DNA of 47,483 nucleotides from Acidimicrobiaceae bacterium (lineage in GTDB: Bacteria; Actinomycetota; Acidimicrobiia; Acidimicrobiales; RAAP-2): positions 59,347-106,829 of the forward strand of contig PKYA01000201.1 in assembly GCA_003133545.1 (NCBI GenBank), read 5' to 3'. The notes below the pieces were generated by a model. The model ran no database searches, was not told where the DNA came from, and was given only the letters and a program-made list of their open reading frames with translations. This document shows, piece by piece, positions 25,960 to 35,100 of the stretch (position 1 is its first letter; each line of letters begins with the position of its first letter). Both the position numbers and the translations under genes were made by a program.

Positions 25960-26967
25960 TCATCCTTTCCGGGCGCGGCTTGGCGCCACGCGGGTCGGCT
26001 CGTCGGGTTGTTTCGGATACTCGGGAGGCCATGGAGCGTCGTGCAGTCCGTTTTCTCGATCTCGGGCCGCCATGTCCAGCAAAGGTTGGAGCGACTGTGG
26101 CTCATTGGGCATGTTCTTCCAAGGGTCGCCTCGTTGGCGGACCAAATCCGGAACTGTTCGCATCGTCAAGGATTCGGGGTCGACGGAGGCCACCTCGTCC
26201 CAGCTGATCGGCGTGGACACCTGAGCGCCCTCCCGCGGCCGCACGAACCAGGCCCCAAAGACGGTCCTGTGTGGAGCGTTCTGATTGAAGTCGACGAAGA
26301 CCCGTTCTCCCCGCTCTTCCTTCCACCACTGCGCCGTAATGAGATCGGGATGCCTGCGCTCCAGCTCTCGGGCCAGCGCTATGGCGCCGGCCCGAACATC
26401 CAGGCTGTCCCATCGGGGTGCGAGTCGCACGTAGACGTGGAGACCGCGATTTCCTGAAGTCTTCGGATAGGCGGTGATGCCGAGCTCCTCGAGCAGCAAT
26501 CGTACGAGCCCTGCAGCCTCCCGCACCTCATCGAAGGAAACGCCAGGCTGGGGATCGAGATCTATTCGCAGTTCGTCAGCATGATCCGGATCCGTGGCCA
26601 GATTTGGCCACAAGTGCAGGCCGAGGCAACCCAGATTCACCGCCCAAAGAACGTGCGCGATGTCCGCCACGACCAGCGCATTCGACTTTGTCCCGTTAGG
26701 CGTCATGACCTCGGTGGTCTCGAGCCAAGGTGGGGCGTTACGTGGAACACGCTTTTGGAAGAAGGAATTGCCCCCAGCCCCTTCGGGGAACCTCTGCAGG
26801 AGAGCCGGCCTGCCACCCGCCACGTTGCGCAGAACCTCGGCTACCTCAACGTAATAGGAGGCAAGGTCAAACTTCGTTGCGCCCAGATCTGGGAAGTAGA
26901 TCTTGTCCGGACTCGAAATTTCCACCTGGCGTCCAGATATGTCGATAACTCGTCGTTCGGACGTCAT
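25960..26967 (-). CDS. LigD-type primase-polymerase (stand-alone PolDom)
   Basis: 335 aa, AEP-family polymerase domain alone, without ligase or nuclease parts. The metal pair is in LRIDLDP (Asp136, Asp138), a His in SGNRGLHVYV (His177) binds the nucleotide and Asp226 (VFVDFNQN) completes the site. KIYFP near the N-terminus and FFQKRVP are also family marks. Such enzymes fill short gaps, preferring ribonucleotides. It leads an operon with the PHP and LigC genes. There is no Ku gene in the window, so a short-gap excision repair role like that of mycobacterial Prim-PolC/LigC is more likely than end joining. Confidence 0.93.
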   Translation of the reverse strand: MTSERRVIDISGRQVEISSPDKIYFPDLGATKFDLASYYVEVAEVLRNVAGGRPALLQRFPEGAGGNSFFQKRVPRNAPPWLETTEVMTPNGTKSNALVVADIAHVLWAVNLGCLGLHLWPNLATDPDHADELRIDLDPQPGVSFDEVREAAGLVRLLLEELGITAYPKTSGNRGLHVYVRLAPRWDSLDVRAGAIALARELERRHPDLITAQWWKEERGERVFVDFNQNAPHRTVFGAWFVRPREGAQVSTPISWDEVASVDPESLTMRTVPDLVRQRGDPWKNMPNEPQSLQPLLDMAARDRENGLHDAPWPPEYPKQPDEPTRVAPSRARKG

Positions 26968-27301
26968 CCGGTTCAGATTCTTCCAGGCCGTTCGGTGCGT
27001 TTCACGCGGGACCCAGCAAAGAGGACATCATCTGACTCCCGTTGGATAGGTTGCGGCGAATGATCCAATAGGCGTTTTCGCATGAACCTTAGCTTCTTGA
27101 ACAGGCTCTTTCTCGCAACCGGGGCATCGTGCGCGGGCTGCTGTTCTTCGGGCGGCCCGCAGGTCCGGCTCGCATCCCAACGGCATGCGCGTGGGTTCGG
27201 GGGGGGTCCCCGGCGTTGGTCGTCCGACAATCGTTTGGGGTAGCTTCGTGCGCGCTCCAACGCACAAGGCCCGGGAATTGGTGAGGACCGGAGGTTGTCC
27301 A
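26968..27301. other. 334-bp divergent promoter region
   Basis: Between the repair operon (minus) and the aldo/keto reductase (plus). No gene or clear hairpin is seen. A run of eight G at about 27199-27207 is the only notable feature. It should hold both promoters. Confidence 0.4.
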
Positions 27302-28132
27302 ATGTCTGCGATACCCAATGTCGCGCTGAACAACGGCGTCGAGTTTCCCCAATTGGGTTTCGGTGTGTTTCAGATCCCGCCGGACCAGGTCGAAGAACCC
27401 GTTCTCTCGGCCCTGGAGGCGGGCTATCGCCTCATTGACACGGCGGCGGCCTATCGCAACGAGGAGGGGGTCGGCAAAGCGGTGGCGGCGAGCGGCTTGC
27501 CCCGTGACGCTGTCGTTGTCACCACGAAGGTATGGAACCTCGACCAGGGGTACGACGAGACCCTTGCGGCGTTCGACCGCAGTCTGGCCGCTCTCAAGAT
27601 GGACATGATCGACCTCTATCTCATCCATTGGCCCGTTCCACGCCGCGATCGTTTCGTGGAAACATGGCGCGCGCTCGAAAGGATTTACTCGGAAGGCACG
27701 ATCCGAGCGATCGGGGTTTCCAACTTCCGAGTGGCTGACCTCGAGCGATTGAGAGGTGAAACCGACATCGTACCCGCAGTCAACCAGATCGAATTGCATC
27801 CGGGCTTCGATCAGGCTGAATTGCGGTCATACCACGCTGCCCACGCGATTGTCACGGAGGCATGGAGCCCCCTCCGTCAAGGTTCGGGCCTGCTCGACAA
27901 CGAGACTGTTCGCGCCGTCGCATCTGCCCATGGCAAGTCACCCGCCCAAGTCGTCCTGCGCTGGCACATCCAGTTGGGAAACGTGGTGATCCCGAAGTCG
28001 GTCACCCCCGCCCGCATCGAAGCCAACATCGATATCTTCGACTTCGAGTTGCACACTTCAGAGATGGCTGCACTCGCCGATCTTCCCGGCGGGCGAATCG
28101 GGCCGCACCCTGACACCTTCGAAGTCCCTTGA
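27302..28132 (+). CDS. Aldo/keto reductase (AKR5-like)
   Basis: 276 aa from the ATG at 27302 (GGAGG 6 bases upstream). The tetrad is Asp46 (LIDTAAAY), Tyr51, Lys76 (VTTKVWN) and His109 (YLIHWPV). The GFGVFQ start and VIPKSVTPARI end are typical of the 2,5-diketo-gluconate reductase/prostaglandin F synthase group found in actinobacteria. It would reduce a ketone or aldehyde with NADPH. It differs clearly from the first aldo/keto reductase at 749, so they are not recent duplicates. It precedes the CoA-transferase gene by 154 bp, likely a separate transcript. Confidence 0.95.
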   Translation: MSAIPNVALNNGVEFPQLGFGVFQIPPDQVEEPVLSALEAGYRLIDTAAAYRNEEGVGKAVAASGLPRDAVVVTTKVWNLDQGYDETLAAFDRSLAALKMDMIDLYLIHWPVPRRDRFVETWRALERIYSEGTIRAIGVSNFRVADLERLRGETDIVPAVNQIELHPGFDQAELRSYHAAHAIVTEAWSPLRQGSGLLDNETVRAVASAHGKSPAQVVLRWHIQLGNVVIPKSVTPARIEANIDIFDFELHTSEMAALADLPGGRIGPHPDTFEVP

Positions 28133-28286
28133 GCGAGTCAGCGTCACCTCCCGCTCCGCCCATTGCGTAGGCTTTGCTCGGCCTGCTTGAGGGTTCCTCG
28201 GAGAAGGGCACGGGGCAACATCTACCGGCGAAACTGTTAAGTTCCCGGGAGCCCAGCGGACTGACTTGAGATCTTGGAGGATCTAA

Positions 28287-29510
28287 ATGACCGACATCAT
28301 GAGGGGTGTTCGCATTCTCGAAGTAGCGGAGCACACCTTTGTTCCAGCCGCCTCAGCCATCCTGGCTGACTGGGGAGCCGAAGTGATCAAAATTGAGCAC
28401 ATCGAGAGAGGCGATGCGATGCGAGGCCTGGCATCGAGCGGCGTCATGGCCATGGGTGGCGACGTCCATGTCCTCTTGGAGCACTCCAATCGCGGCAAGA
28501 AGAGCATCGGTGTCGACCTCACGACTCCGAAGGGACTCGAAATCGTGTACAAACTCGCCGCTTCGTGCGACGTGTTCCTCACGAACAAGCTTCCAGCTGT
28601 CAGAAAGAAGCTGCACGTCGAGATAGACGACATCCGGGCCCACAACCCGAACATCATCTATGTGGCCGGAACCGGTGGGGGCGAGCGCGGTCCTGACGCC
28701 GACCGGGGCGGCTACGACTTCCTGAGCTACTGGGTTCGGGCCGGCAGCGCTATGGGCGCCACTCCTCCCGACGCCGAAGGACTGGTGGGTCAGCCTGGTC
28801 CTGGGTACGGGGACTCGATCGGTGGGATGACGATCGCCGGAGGGATCATGGGAGCTCTCTTCCATCGGGAACGCACCGGCGAGGCCGTCTCCGTCGACGT
28901 CTCTCTTCTGGGAGTGGGCCTCTGGGCGATGAGCCCAGGGGTGGCACTTTCGCTCCAGACGGGCTTCCCCTGGCGACCGCCCACCGGCTCCGGCGGCGGA
29001 GGACCTTCGAATCCTCTTGTCGGCGTCTACAAGACCCAGGACGGTCGATTCGTTGCCCTTTCTTGCCTGCAAGGGTTCTACTACTGGCCGGGTGCCTGCA
29101 AGGCAATCGGGCGCGAGGATCTCGTGACCGACGAGAGGTTCACATCACACGAGCTCCTGGCCGCGAACGCGAGAGCCGCTCGCGAGATCCTCGCTGCGGA
29201 GTTCGCCTCAGCGCCGCTTGCACATTGGCGAGAACAACTGACTGAATTCAATGGGCAGTGGTCGATAGCCCAAGACAGTCTCGAGGTGGTGGACGATCCG
29301 CAGGTAGAGGCCAACGGGTACCTTCTCGAGACGGTCAACGCGGCGGGGATTCCGTTCCGTCTCGTCACGGTCCCGGTTCAATTCGACAGTGTTCCGGCCA
29401 CTCCCCATCGCGCACCGGAATTCAACGAGCATTGTGAAGAAGTGCTCGAGAGTATCGGCTATGACGCCGAAGCCATCGTCGATCTCAAGGTTGAGGGCGC
29501 GGTGGCGTGA
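28287..29510 (+). CDS. Class III CoA-transferase (CaiB/BaiF family)
   Basis: 407 aa. ILEVAEHTFVPAASAILADW at the start and AEVIKIEHIERGD are hallmarks of the formyl-CoA-transferase fold. The catalytic Asp is Asp176 in GYGDSIGG. These enzymes move CoA from a donor acyl-CoA to an acid without ATP and form interlocked dimers. A strong GGAGG stands 7 bases before the ATG. It is the first gene of the catabolic region and converges with the amidohydrolase block. The acceptor is unknown but probably one of the acids handled by this cluster. Confidence 0.94.
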   Translation: MTDIMRGVRILEVAEHTFVPAASAILADWGAEVIKIEHIERGDAMRGLASSGVMAMGGDVHVLLEHSNRGKKSIGVDLTTPKGLEIVYKLAASCDVFLTNKLPAVRKKLHVEIDDIRAHNPNIIYVAGTGGGERGPDADRGGYDFLSYWVRAGSAMGATPPDAEGLVGQPGPGYGDSIGGMTIAGGIMGALFHRERTGEAVSVDVSLLGVGLWAMSPGVALSLQTGFPWRPPTGSGGGGPSNPLVGVYKTQDGRFVALSCLQGFYYWPGACKAIGREDLVTDERFTSHELLAANARAAREILAAEFASAPLAHWREQLTEFNGQWSIAQDSLEVVDDPQVEANGYLLETVNAAGIPFRLVTVPVQFDSVPATPHRAPEFNEHCEEVLESIGYDAEAIVDLKVEGAVA

Positions 29511-29709
29511 CGATGACGTGAAGGGCCGGCCGGTTCGGGTTCTGGCCCCGGAGACGTCGTAGTAAGCCCGTGCCACGACGTGGCTACCGGTGACCGACGG
29601 CATTCCCCGCGTCGAAAGAACCGTGGGTAAGAAAATCGGGCGGGACACCTTTCATCAGCTACACCCATAGGCGCCCCTGGCCTGCGTGCGGGGTTTCGAC
29701 CCGAACCGG

Positions 29710-30993
29710 TCAGGGGCCTGCTGCCGGGATCGGGTTGAACCCCCGGAAGAAGTCGCGATCGCTCTGGTCCGGTGGCCGTCCCACGTGCGTCACCGTGTCG
29801 ACGTCGGGTGCTTCGGCCCGGAGCGCCGCCACCGTGCAACGTTCTTTCGGCCGAATGGCGAAGGGGTCGAACGAGAAGTGGCGGATGGCGTTCTCGTGGG
29901 TGATCTTGTTGACCTGCTCGTCCGTCAGCCGGGCGAACTGCACCTCGTTCACTTCTGGGCCGTTGGGCCACGTAGAGTCCGAATGGGGGAAGTCCGATTC
30001 CCAGCACAGATTGTCGATGTTGAAATGGTCGAGAAGGCTGAGGCCGACGGGATCATTGATGAAGCAGCAGATGACCCTCTCCAAGAACACGTCAGCGGGA
30101 CCGTAGCCGGCCGGGAATGTCTGACCTGTCCACCCGGAATGACGATCATGGACGTGCTCTGCTCGCTGCAGGAAGTAGGGGATCCATCCGATGTCTCCCT
30201 CGGTCAACGAGAAGCGCAATTCGGGGAACCGCCACCAGAAATCGGCCCACATCAGATCGCCGAGCGAATAGACCGACATGACCGACGAGAGGCTCATCGG
30301 CACGCTCACCGGGGCATCTATCGTGGTCCGAGCCACCTTGGATGAAGATCCGACATGGAGGCAGAGGACCGTTCCCTCTTCCGAGCAGGCGGCGAAAAGG
30401 GGATCCCAGTGCCCCGAATGGATCGACGGCATGTCCAGGGCGGCGGGGTTCTCGGAGAAGGTGGCGGCGTGGCAACCTTTTCGAGCCAGCCGGCGCACCT
30501 CAGCGGCGGCCCTCTCTACGTCGAAGAGTGGGAGGATCCCACAGGGGATGAACCTACCCGGATAGGCGGCGCACCACTCGTCGACGTGCCAGTCGTTGTA
30601 GGCCATGATCATCACCTCGTTGAGATCATGGTCTGGGCCCTCGTTGAGGACCTGGCCGGAGAACCCGGTCCAATTCGGAAAATTGAGCGCGGCCAGGGTG
30701 CCCCCGGCCGACATGTCCCGAACGCGCTCGTGCACATCGAAACAACCGGGCCGCATCTCGCTATAGGAAGACGGGTTGACGTTGTACATCTCCCTCGGCT
30801 TGCCCGCCACTGCATTCAGGCCGAGGTTGCGGCCCATCTTCTCGCCGTACCACCATTGCTGGCGCCCGTTCTCGTCGGTGAGCACCCGTGGAGCCTGGTC
30901 CTTGTACTTCGCGGGCACGTGACGCTCGAACATGTCAGCCGGTTCGGCGATGTGGTCATCCACGCTGATGAGTATGAGGTCCTCGGCGCGCAT
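29710..30993 (-). CDS. Amidohydrolase-2 family protein
   Basis: 427 aa. The metal motif near the N-terminus is SVDDHIAEP (Asp-Asp-His). Other expected ligands are the His of VLCLHVGSS, the Glu of LTEGDIGW and the Asp of WESDFPHSD. This is the most divergent of the three amidohydrolases in the block: it has an extra N-terminal part with KMGRNLGLNAVAGKPREMYN. Read last in the minus-strand block, 30 bp after the previous gene. The ATG has GAGGGGG upstream. A decarboxylase, hydratase or hydrolase role on a ring or ring-opened acid is likely; the reaction is open. Confidence 0.88.
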   Translation of the reverse strand: MRAEDLILISVDDHIAEPADMFERHVPAKYKDQAPRVLTDENGRQQWWYGEKMGRNLGLNAVAGKPREMYNVNPSSYSEMRPGCFDVHERVRDMSAGGTLAALNFPNWTGFSGQVLNEGPDHDLNEVMIMAYNDWHVDEWCAAYPGRFIPCGILPLFDVERAAAEVRRLARKGCHAATFSENPAALDMPSIHSGHWDPLFAACSEEGTVLCLHVGSSSKVARTTIDAPVSVPMSLSSVMSVYSLGDLMWADFWWRFPELRFSLTEGDIGWIPYFLQRAEHVHDRHSGWTGQTFPAGYGPADVFLERVICCFINDPVGLSLLDHFNIDNLCWESDFPHSDSTWPNGPEVNEVQFARLTDEQVNKITHENAIRHFSFDPFAIRPKERCTVAALRAEAPDVDTVTHVGRPPDQSDRDFFRGFNPIPAAGP

Positions 30994-31023
30994 GCTGCCC
31001 CCTCGTTCACTGGTCCGTCGAAC

Positions 31024-32214
31024 TCAGGCGGAGATCCCGAGCAACTCCATCATGTTGCCACCCATGACGAGCCGGAGCTCTTCCTCGGGGAGCCCGTGGA
31101 GCTCCGCCGCCCACGACACTGGATCAGCAAGCCCTTCGACGTGGGGGAAGTCCGAGCCGAAGACGACATGGTCAGCTCCGAGGAGCTGGACGAGCTCTCG
31201 GGGGTCCTCCTCGTGGAACGGATGCATCCAGAAGTGCCGTTTGAAGGTAGCCGAAGGTTGCTCGGTGTAGCGGTGCGGCGCCTTCTCATAGGCGTGATCC
31301 AGCTGCTCAAGAAAGTGTGGAACCCACCCGCCACCGTTCTCAACCAGCGCGATGCGCAATTTCGGGAACCGCTGCAGCGCGCCGTGACAGATGAGGGACG
31401 TCGCGGCGTCCCGGATAGCCCGGTAATCACCCTCGACGACCATTGAGAAGAGGCTTGGCTCGCCGAAGGCAAGGGCCTCGCCGTGCGCTCCCTCCCATTC
31501 GTTCGAGTAGCGGGTGTAGCCGCTATCAGATGCGTGGAGGACGACGAGGACCCCGGACTCCTCCACCTTCTTCCAAAAGGGATCGAACTCCTCAAGGGCG
31601 AAGGAGCGAGGACCCCGATAGCCCCAGGCGGGGGCCGGCCGCATCAATATGGCACGTGCGCCGTGGTCCATCACGAAGTCCAGCTCCCGCATCGCTCGAT
31701 CTACCAGCCCGGTGGCGATGACCGGCGTGGCGAAGATGCGCTTCTCGAAGGCGTAGGGCCACGCCTCGATCATCCACTGGTTCAGGCCGTGAATGGCGTC
31801 GGCGCAGAGGTCGGGATCGTCCTTCATCCGCTCTTCGATGAGACTGGCCAACGTGGGATACATCATGGCGTAGTCGACGCCCTGCTCGTCCATGAGCTCC
31901 AGTCGGGCGCCGGCCTCACGGAAGGCCGGAGGGCAGTCAATACCGCGACCGATTATCTCCCGATAGGACTTCCCCTCCGGATTGCCGTTCTTGAAGTATT
32001 CCTCCTGGGCGCCGGGCCGACCGACTCGGTCGAAGGTGGGATTCGGGATGTAGTTGCTGATCTGCCCGTTGACCATGATCTTGGTGCGTCCGTGGACCTC
32101 GACGAAATCGATGGCGCCGCGACGATTCTCCGGGAGGTACTTCGTCAGAGCGTCCCTGGTCTCATAGAGATGGTTGTCGGCGTCGAAGACCGGAAATCCA
32201 AGTTCGTGTGGCAC
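31024..32214 (-). CDS. Amidohydrolase-2 family protein
   Basis: 396 aa from the GTG at 32214, which has GGAG 6 bases upstream; the frame is open 108 codons further but that part overlaps the hotdog gene. It begins LGFPVFDADNHLYETRDALT with the Asp-Asn-His metal motif, then has the His of LVVLHASDSGY, the Glu of LVENGGGWVPHF and the Asp of FGSDFPHVEG. It resembles the protein at 33097 throughout (NPTFxxVxxPGA, PTL, HASDSGY/HGGDSGY), so the two are paralogs. Second amidohydrolase of the operon, 17 bp after the hotdog gene. Confidence 0.92.
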   Translation of the reverse strand: MPHELGFPVFDADNHLYETRDALTKYLPENRRGAIDFVEVHGRTKIMVNGQISNYIPNPTFDRVGRPGAQEEYFKNGNPEGKSYREIIGRGIDCPPAFREAGARLELMDEQGVDYAMMYPTLASLIEERMKDDPDLCADAIHGLNQWMIEAWPYAFEKRIFATPVIATGLVDRAMRELDFVMDHGARAILMRPAPAWGYRGPRSFALEEFDPFWKKVEESGVLVVLHASDSGYTRYSNEWEGAHGEALAFGEPSLFSMVVEGDYRAIRDAATSLICHGALQRFPKLRIALVENGGGWVPHFLEQLDHAYEKAPHRYTEQPSATFKRHFWMHPFHEEDPRELVQLLGADHVVFGSDFPHVEGLADPVSWAAELHGLPEEELRLVMGGNMMELLGISA

Positions 32215-32231
32215 GCTTCTCTCCTTCTCTG

Positions 32232-33071
32232 TCAGGTGGCAAGTCGGAAGACGGCCGACGCGGCAGTAACTGCTCGGTCGCCGTTCCCCTCGTCGTGCAA
32301 GACAAGGCGCACCCCGATTCGGCCAGCGCCGTCGAAAGCCTCCCCTTCGGCCCGGAACGGCCCCACCTTGCCTCTGGCGAGGAACATCACCTGCCAACTT
32401 TCCATCTGCAAGTGATCGGTGCCGGCGCGCTCGGCCGCGAGGTCGGTGGCCGCTGTCTCGAGCAGGATGTGCTGAGGACCAAGATGGAGTGCGGCGTCCG
32501 GTGACGCCAGTTCTATGACCAGCTCCGGCAGCATCCAATGGCCGTCGTCGCGCTGCGACGCCCCGAAGACCTTGTAGAGGGGCGGCAGGTCGGGTGAATC
32601 CTCGACCACGATCTTTTCCTCATCCATCTTCTCGAAACCCGGAGGAACCTCTCCCAGGCTCACCCCCTGGCCGGCAGCCAGGGCGATGACGCGCGTTCGG
32701 TTGTCAGCGTCGACGATCAGCGAGCGGCTGAACCCCATGCGCTGACCCAACTTGAGGACCTCAGGAACGACTTCGATGCGGCCTACGCCGCGAGCGTCGT
32801 CCAGAATCTGCAGGCTGTGGATGACCGGATTCGGAACCGCAAACTCGTCACTGATGCCGCCACCCTCGGGGGCCGCGATGCAGAGTGGGGCAGCCATGAT
32901 GCCCCCCGTCGCATTGCGCATGTCGTGGCGCAACTTCATGGTGGGATCGGGGGGACCGCTGTTGAGCGAGTGGCTCCGACCGAGGTAGCGATAGCTCAGG
33001 AGGCTCGTCCAGCGCCGGCGGAGATCTTCCCAATACTCTTGGTCCGAAGTAGCCCGTATGTCCTTCAGCAC
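32232..33071 (-). CDS. Hotdog-fold (thioesterase-like) protein
   Basis: 279 aa from a GTG with GGAGGGG just upstream. Two halves look like hotdog domains: the first (about 45-160) has MRNATGGIMAAPLCIAAPEG and then RIEVVPEVLKLGQRMGFSRS, where the latter resembles the helix-strand turn of PaaI-type thioesterases; the second (about 200-279) has GPFRAEGEAFDGAGRIGVRL and VLHDEGNGDR. Tandem hotdogs usually hydrolyse or bind acyl-CoA. It sits between two amidohydrolases in one operon, so it may release CoA from, or bind, a pathway intermediate. Family call is moderate. Confidence 0.65.
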   Translation of the reverse strand: MLKDIRATSDQEYWEDLRRRWTSLLSYRYLGRSHSLNSGPPDPTMKLRHDMRNATGGIMAAPLCIAAPEGGGISDEFAVPNPVIHSLQILDDARGVGRIEVVPEVLKLGQRMGFSRSLIVDADNRTRVIALAAGQGVSLGEVPPGFEKMDEEKIVVEDSPDLPPLYKVFGASQRDDGHWMLPELVIELASPDAALHLGPQHILLETAATDLAAERAGTDHLQMESWQVMFLARGKVGPFRAEGEAFDGAGRIGVRLVLHDEGNGDRAVTAASAVFRLAT

Positions 33072-33096
33072 AGCCCCTCCCCTCCGGTGTGCGCAA

Positions 33097-34275
33097 TCAT
33101 GCCAACCGGGGGGTTACGAGCGCCCGGGCGTTGTCGTGCATGATCAGCCGCACATCCTTCTCGGAGAACCCCTGCAGCTCCTTCTCGAAGCTGAGGGGTT
33201 CGGCGAGCCCCTCTGCGTGAGGAAAATCAGAGCCGAACAGAACCCGCTCGGCTCCTACCCGGCGCACCAGCGCCTGCACGTCGTCCTCGAAGAAGGGCGA
33301 AACCCAGACGTGCTCCATGAAGAGCTCGTAGGGGTCCGCGCCGAAGGCGTGTGGAAGCTGGACGGCCGTTTTGCGCAACCGTTTGAGGAGCGGCGACACC
33401 CAGCCCGATCCGGTCTCGATGGTGGCAACGCGTAGGTTCGGATGCCGCTCGAACAGCCGGTCCGCCATGAGCGAGGCCATCATGTCGTGAATCGAACTGG
33501 CAGAGAGGAGCCGCTTCAATGTCGGCTGGCGAAAGGCCTCAACTTCGCCGCTCAGCCCCCAAATCCGCTCGTAGTCGGCATAACCAGAGTCACCCCCGTG
33601 AATGGCCAAGGTGACGCCTGCCTCATTCAGCCGGGCCCAAAAGGCATCGTGTGCCGCGTCGCCCGGCGTCCGGCGACCTGTCACGTTGTTCACCGATCCC
33701 GGTCGCATGAGCACGACCCGCACGCCGTGGTCGAGAGCCCACTCGAGCTCGGAGACTGCCCACTCGAGATCAATGAGGCTGATGTAAGGAGCCGCGTAGA
33801 TCCGATCTTCGAAGTTGAAACCCCAATCCTCGTCCAGCCAGCGGTTGAAGGCAGTGAAGGCGGCCGTGCAAGCCTCCTGATCGTGTTCGAGGGCGGCCTC
33901 CATGCCGACTCCGAGAGTCGGCAACATGATGCATGCCTCGAGACCCTGTTCGTCCATGACCTTCAACCGAGCCTGACGATCCCGATATTCAGGGCGAGTC
34001 TCAATCGGCTCCAGCTCTCCGAACGCGCTCCGCATGTCCCCGACACCCGCCTTTGCCCGAAAATACTGCGTCAGCGCACCGGGCAACGAGACCTTCTCGA
34101 ACGTCGGGTTCGGTATGAAGCGGTTGACCCGTCCGCCGACCAGCAGTCGTTGCTTGCCTTCGATAGTCGCCCACTGCATGGTGCGCTTGCGCATCGCCGG
34201 GTCGATGTAGCGGGTAAAGGCGTCGGGGGCCTCGTAGTAGTGGTTGTCGGCGTCGAAGACCGGAAAGTCGACCAA
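33097..34275 (-). CDS. Amidohydrolase-2 family protein
   Basis: 392 aa from a TTG at 34275 with GGAGGGG about 9 bases upstream; no ATG or GTG fits better. It opens VDFPVFDADNHYYEAPDAFT with the Asp-Asn-His motif. Other ligands: His of LAIHGGDSGY, Glu of TIETGSGW, Asp of FGSDFPHAEG. First gene of the minus-strand operon, with the hotdog gene 25 bp downstream. A palindromic AGAAY-N3-RTTCT site lies 42 bp upstream, shared with the divergent TetR gene, so this operon is probably repressed by that TetR until the substrate appears. Confidence 0.92.
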   Translation of the reverse strand: MVDFPVFDADNHYYEAPDAFTRYIDPAMRKRTMQWATIEGKQRLLVGGRVNRFIPNPTFEKVSLPGALTQYFRAKAGVGDMRSAFGELEPIETRPEYRDRQARLKVMDEQGLEACIMLPTLGVGMEAALEHDQEACTAAFTAFNRWLDEDWGFNFEDRIYAAPYISLIDLEWAVSELEWALDHGVRVVLMRPGSVNNVTGRRTPGDAAHDAFWARLNEAGVTLAIHGGDSGYADYERIWGLSGEVEAFRQPTLKRLLSASSIHDMMASLMADRLFERHPNLRVATIETGSGWVSPLLKRLRKTAVQLPHAFGADPYELFMEHVWVSPFFEDDVQALVRRVGAERVLFGSDFPHAEGLAEPLSFEKELQGFSEKDVRLIMHDNARALVTPRLA

Positions 34276-34316
34276 GGTGCCAGCCCCTCCTCTAGTAAAA
34301 GACTATCTGCTATCCT

Positions 34317-34329
34317 AGAATTAGATTCT
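34317..34329. promoter_or_regulatory. TetR-type operator, site A
   Basis: AGAATTAGATTCT is a perfect palindrome (AGAAT-TAG-ATTCT) in an AT-rich island between the divergent amidohydrolase and TetR genes. The same pattern recurs at 36866 and 42147 with one mismatch each. Confidence 0.65.
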
Positions 34330-34385
34330 CGTTTCTGCAAGACAGCCTCGCGGCAAGGGGAAAGCGCAGGCGAAGGGAGGTGCAC

Positions 34386-35036
34386 ATGGCAGACGGGCAT
34401 GCGCAAGGCAAGACGACCTCGGTACTTCCGCCCTCGCGGGCAGAGCGGCGCGATCGGATCATCCGCACTGCCTTGGAGCTCTTGTCCGGGTCGGACTATG
34501 AGGCCATCCAGATGCGCGACGTAGCCGAAGAGGCCGACGTGGCGCTGGCAACGCTCTACCGCTACTTCCCTTCGAAGGAGCAACTCTTCGCCGCTGTGCA
34601 GGTAGAATGGGTGGAACGCCTCCACCGGCGCGTGGCCCAACGCGGCTTGCGCGGTGAATCTGACCTCGAGCGACTGCTCGGGGTGCTCCAGCGATCGATC
34701 CGGTCTTTCAAGACCAGCCCCCAGTTCTACCGCGTCCTGTTGATCCTCGAGTCAACCAAGGACCCCGTTGCTCGTGAGCTCTACGAGGTGATGGCCCGGG
34801 CGACGGCGGATACCTACCGCGAGGCCATTTGTAACGTCGACCCGGAGACCGCTGAGCGCCTCTTGCAAGCCACCCTCGACATCATGGGAGCCGAGATGCG
34901 GGCGTGGGCACTCGGGCGTCGCTCTATCGAGGAGGTCGCGCGCCGGGTCGAGGAGTCGCTGTACCTGCTCTTCACCTTCCGGGAGCAGCCAACGCGCGGC
35001 AGGGCACACCTGCGCGTCGCCAGTCGCCCAGATTGA
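34386..35036 (+). CDS. TetR-family transcriptional regulator
   Basis: 216 aa from the ATG at 34386 with GGGAGG 6 bases before. The helix-turn-helix reads IIRTALELLSGSDYEAIQMR followed by DVAEEADVALATLYRYFPSK, a classic TetR DNA-binding domain. The ligand domain (60-200) is helical and includes a patch VLLILESTKDPVARELY like that of KstR-type regulators of sterol and lipid breakdown. It is divergent from the amidohydrolase operon, with operator site A in between, and precedes the acyl-CoA synthetase gene by 64 bp. Its effector is likely a CoA thioester of the substrate, by analogy with KstR-type regulators. Confidence 0.95.
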   Translation: MADGHAQGKTTSVLPPSRAERRDRIIRTALELLSGSDYEAIQMRDVAEEADVALATLYRYFPSKEQLFAAVQVEWVERLHRRVAQRGLRGESDLERLLGVLQRSIRSFKTSPQFYRVLLILESTKDPVARELYEVMARATADTYREAICNVDPETAERLLQATLDIMGAEMRAWALGRRSIEEVARRVEESLYLLFTFREQPTRGRAHLRVASRPD

Positions 35037-35100
35037 GTCCGGACCGTGGAATACGGCAGATGCGGATGCGTCCCGGCGCGCGTGGACCGGATCGTCCTCG

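Noticed and set aside
23886-26967. Non-homologous end-joining operon
   Set aside because: No Ku gene is in the window and the ligase is the LigC, not the LigD, type; short-gap repair is the better reading.
29523-29548. GGGCC...GGCCC hairpin between convergent genes
   Set aside because: Only a 5-bp stem with a 16-base loop in GC-rich sequence; too weak to call a terminator.
32215-32538. 108-residue N-terminal extension of the amidohydrolase at 31024
   Set aside because: It overlaps the hotdog gene in the same direction and has no similarity to the family; the GTG at 32214 has a good ribosome binding site.
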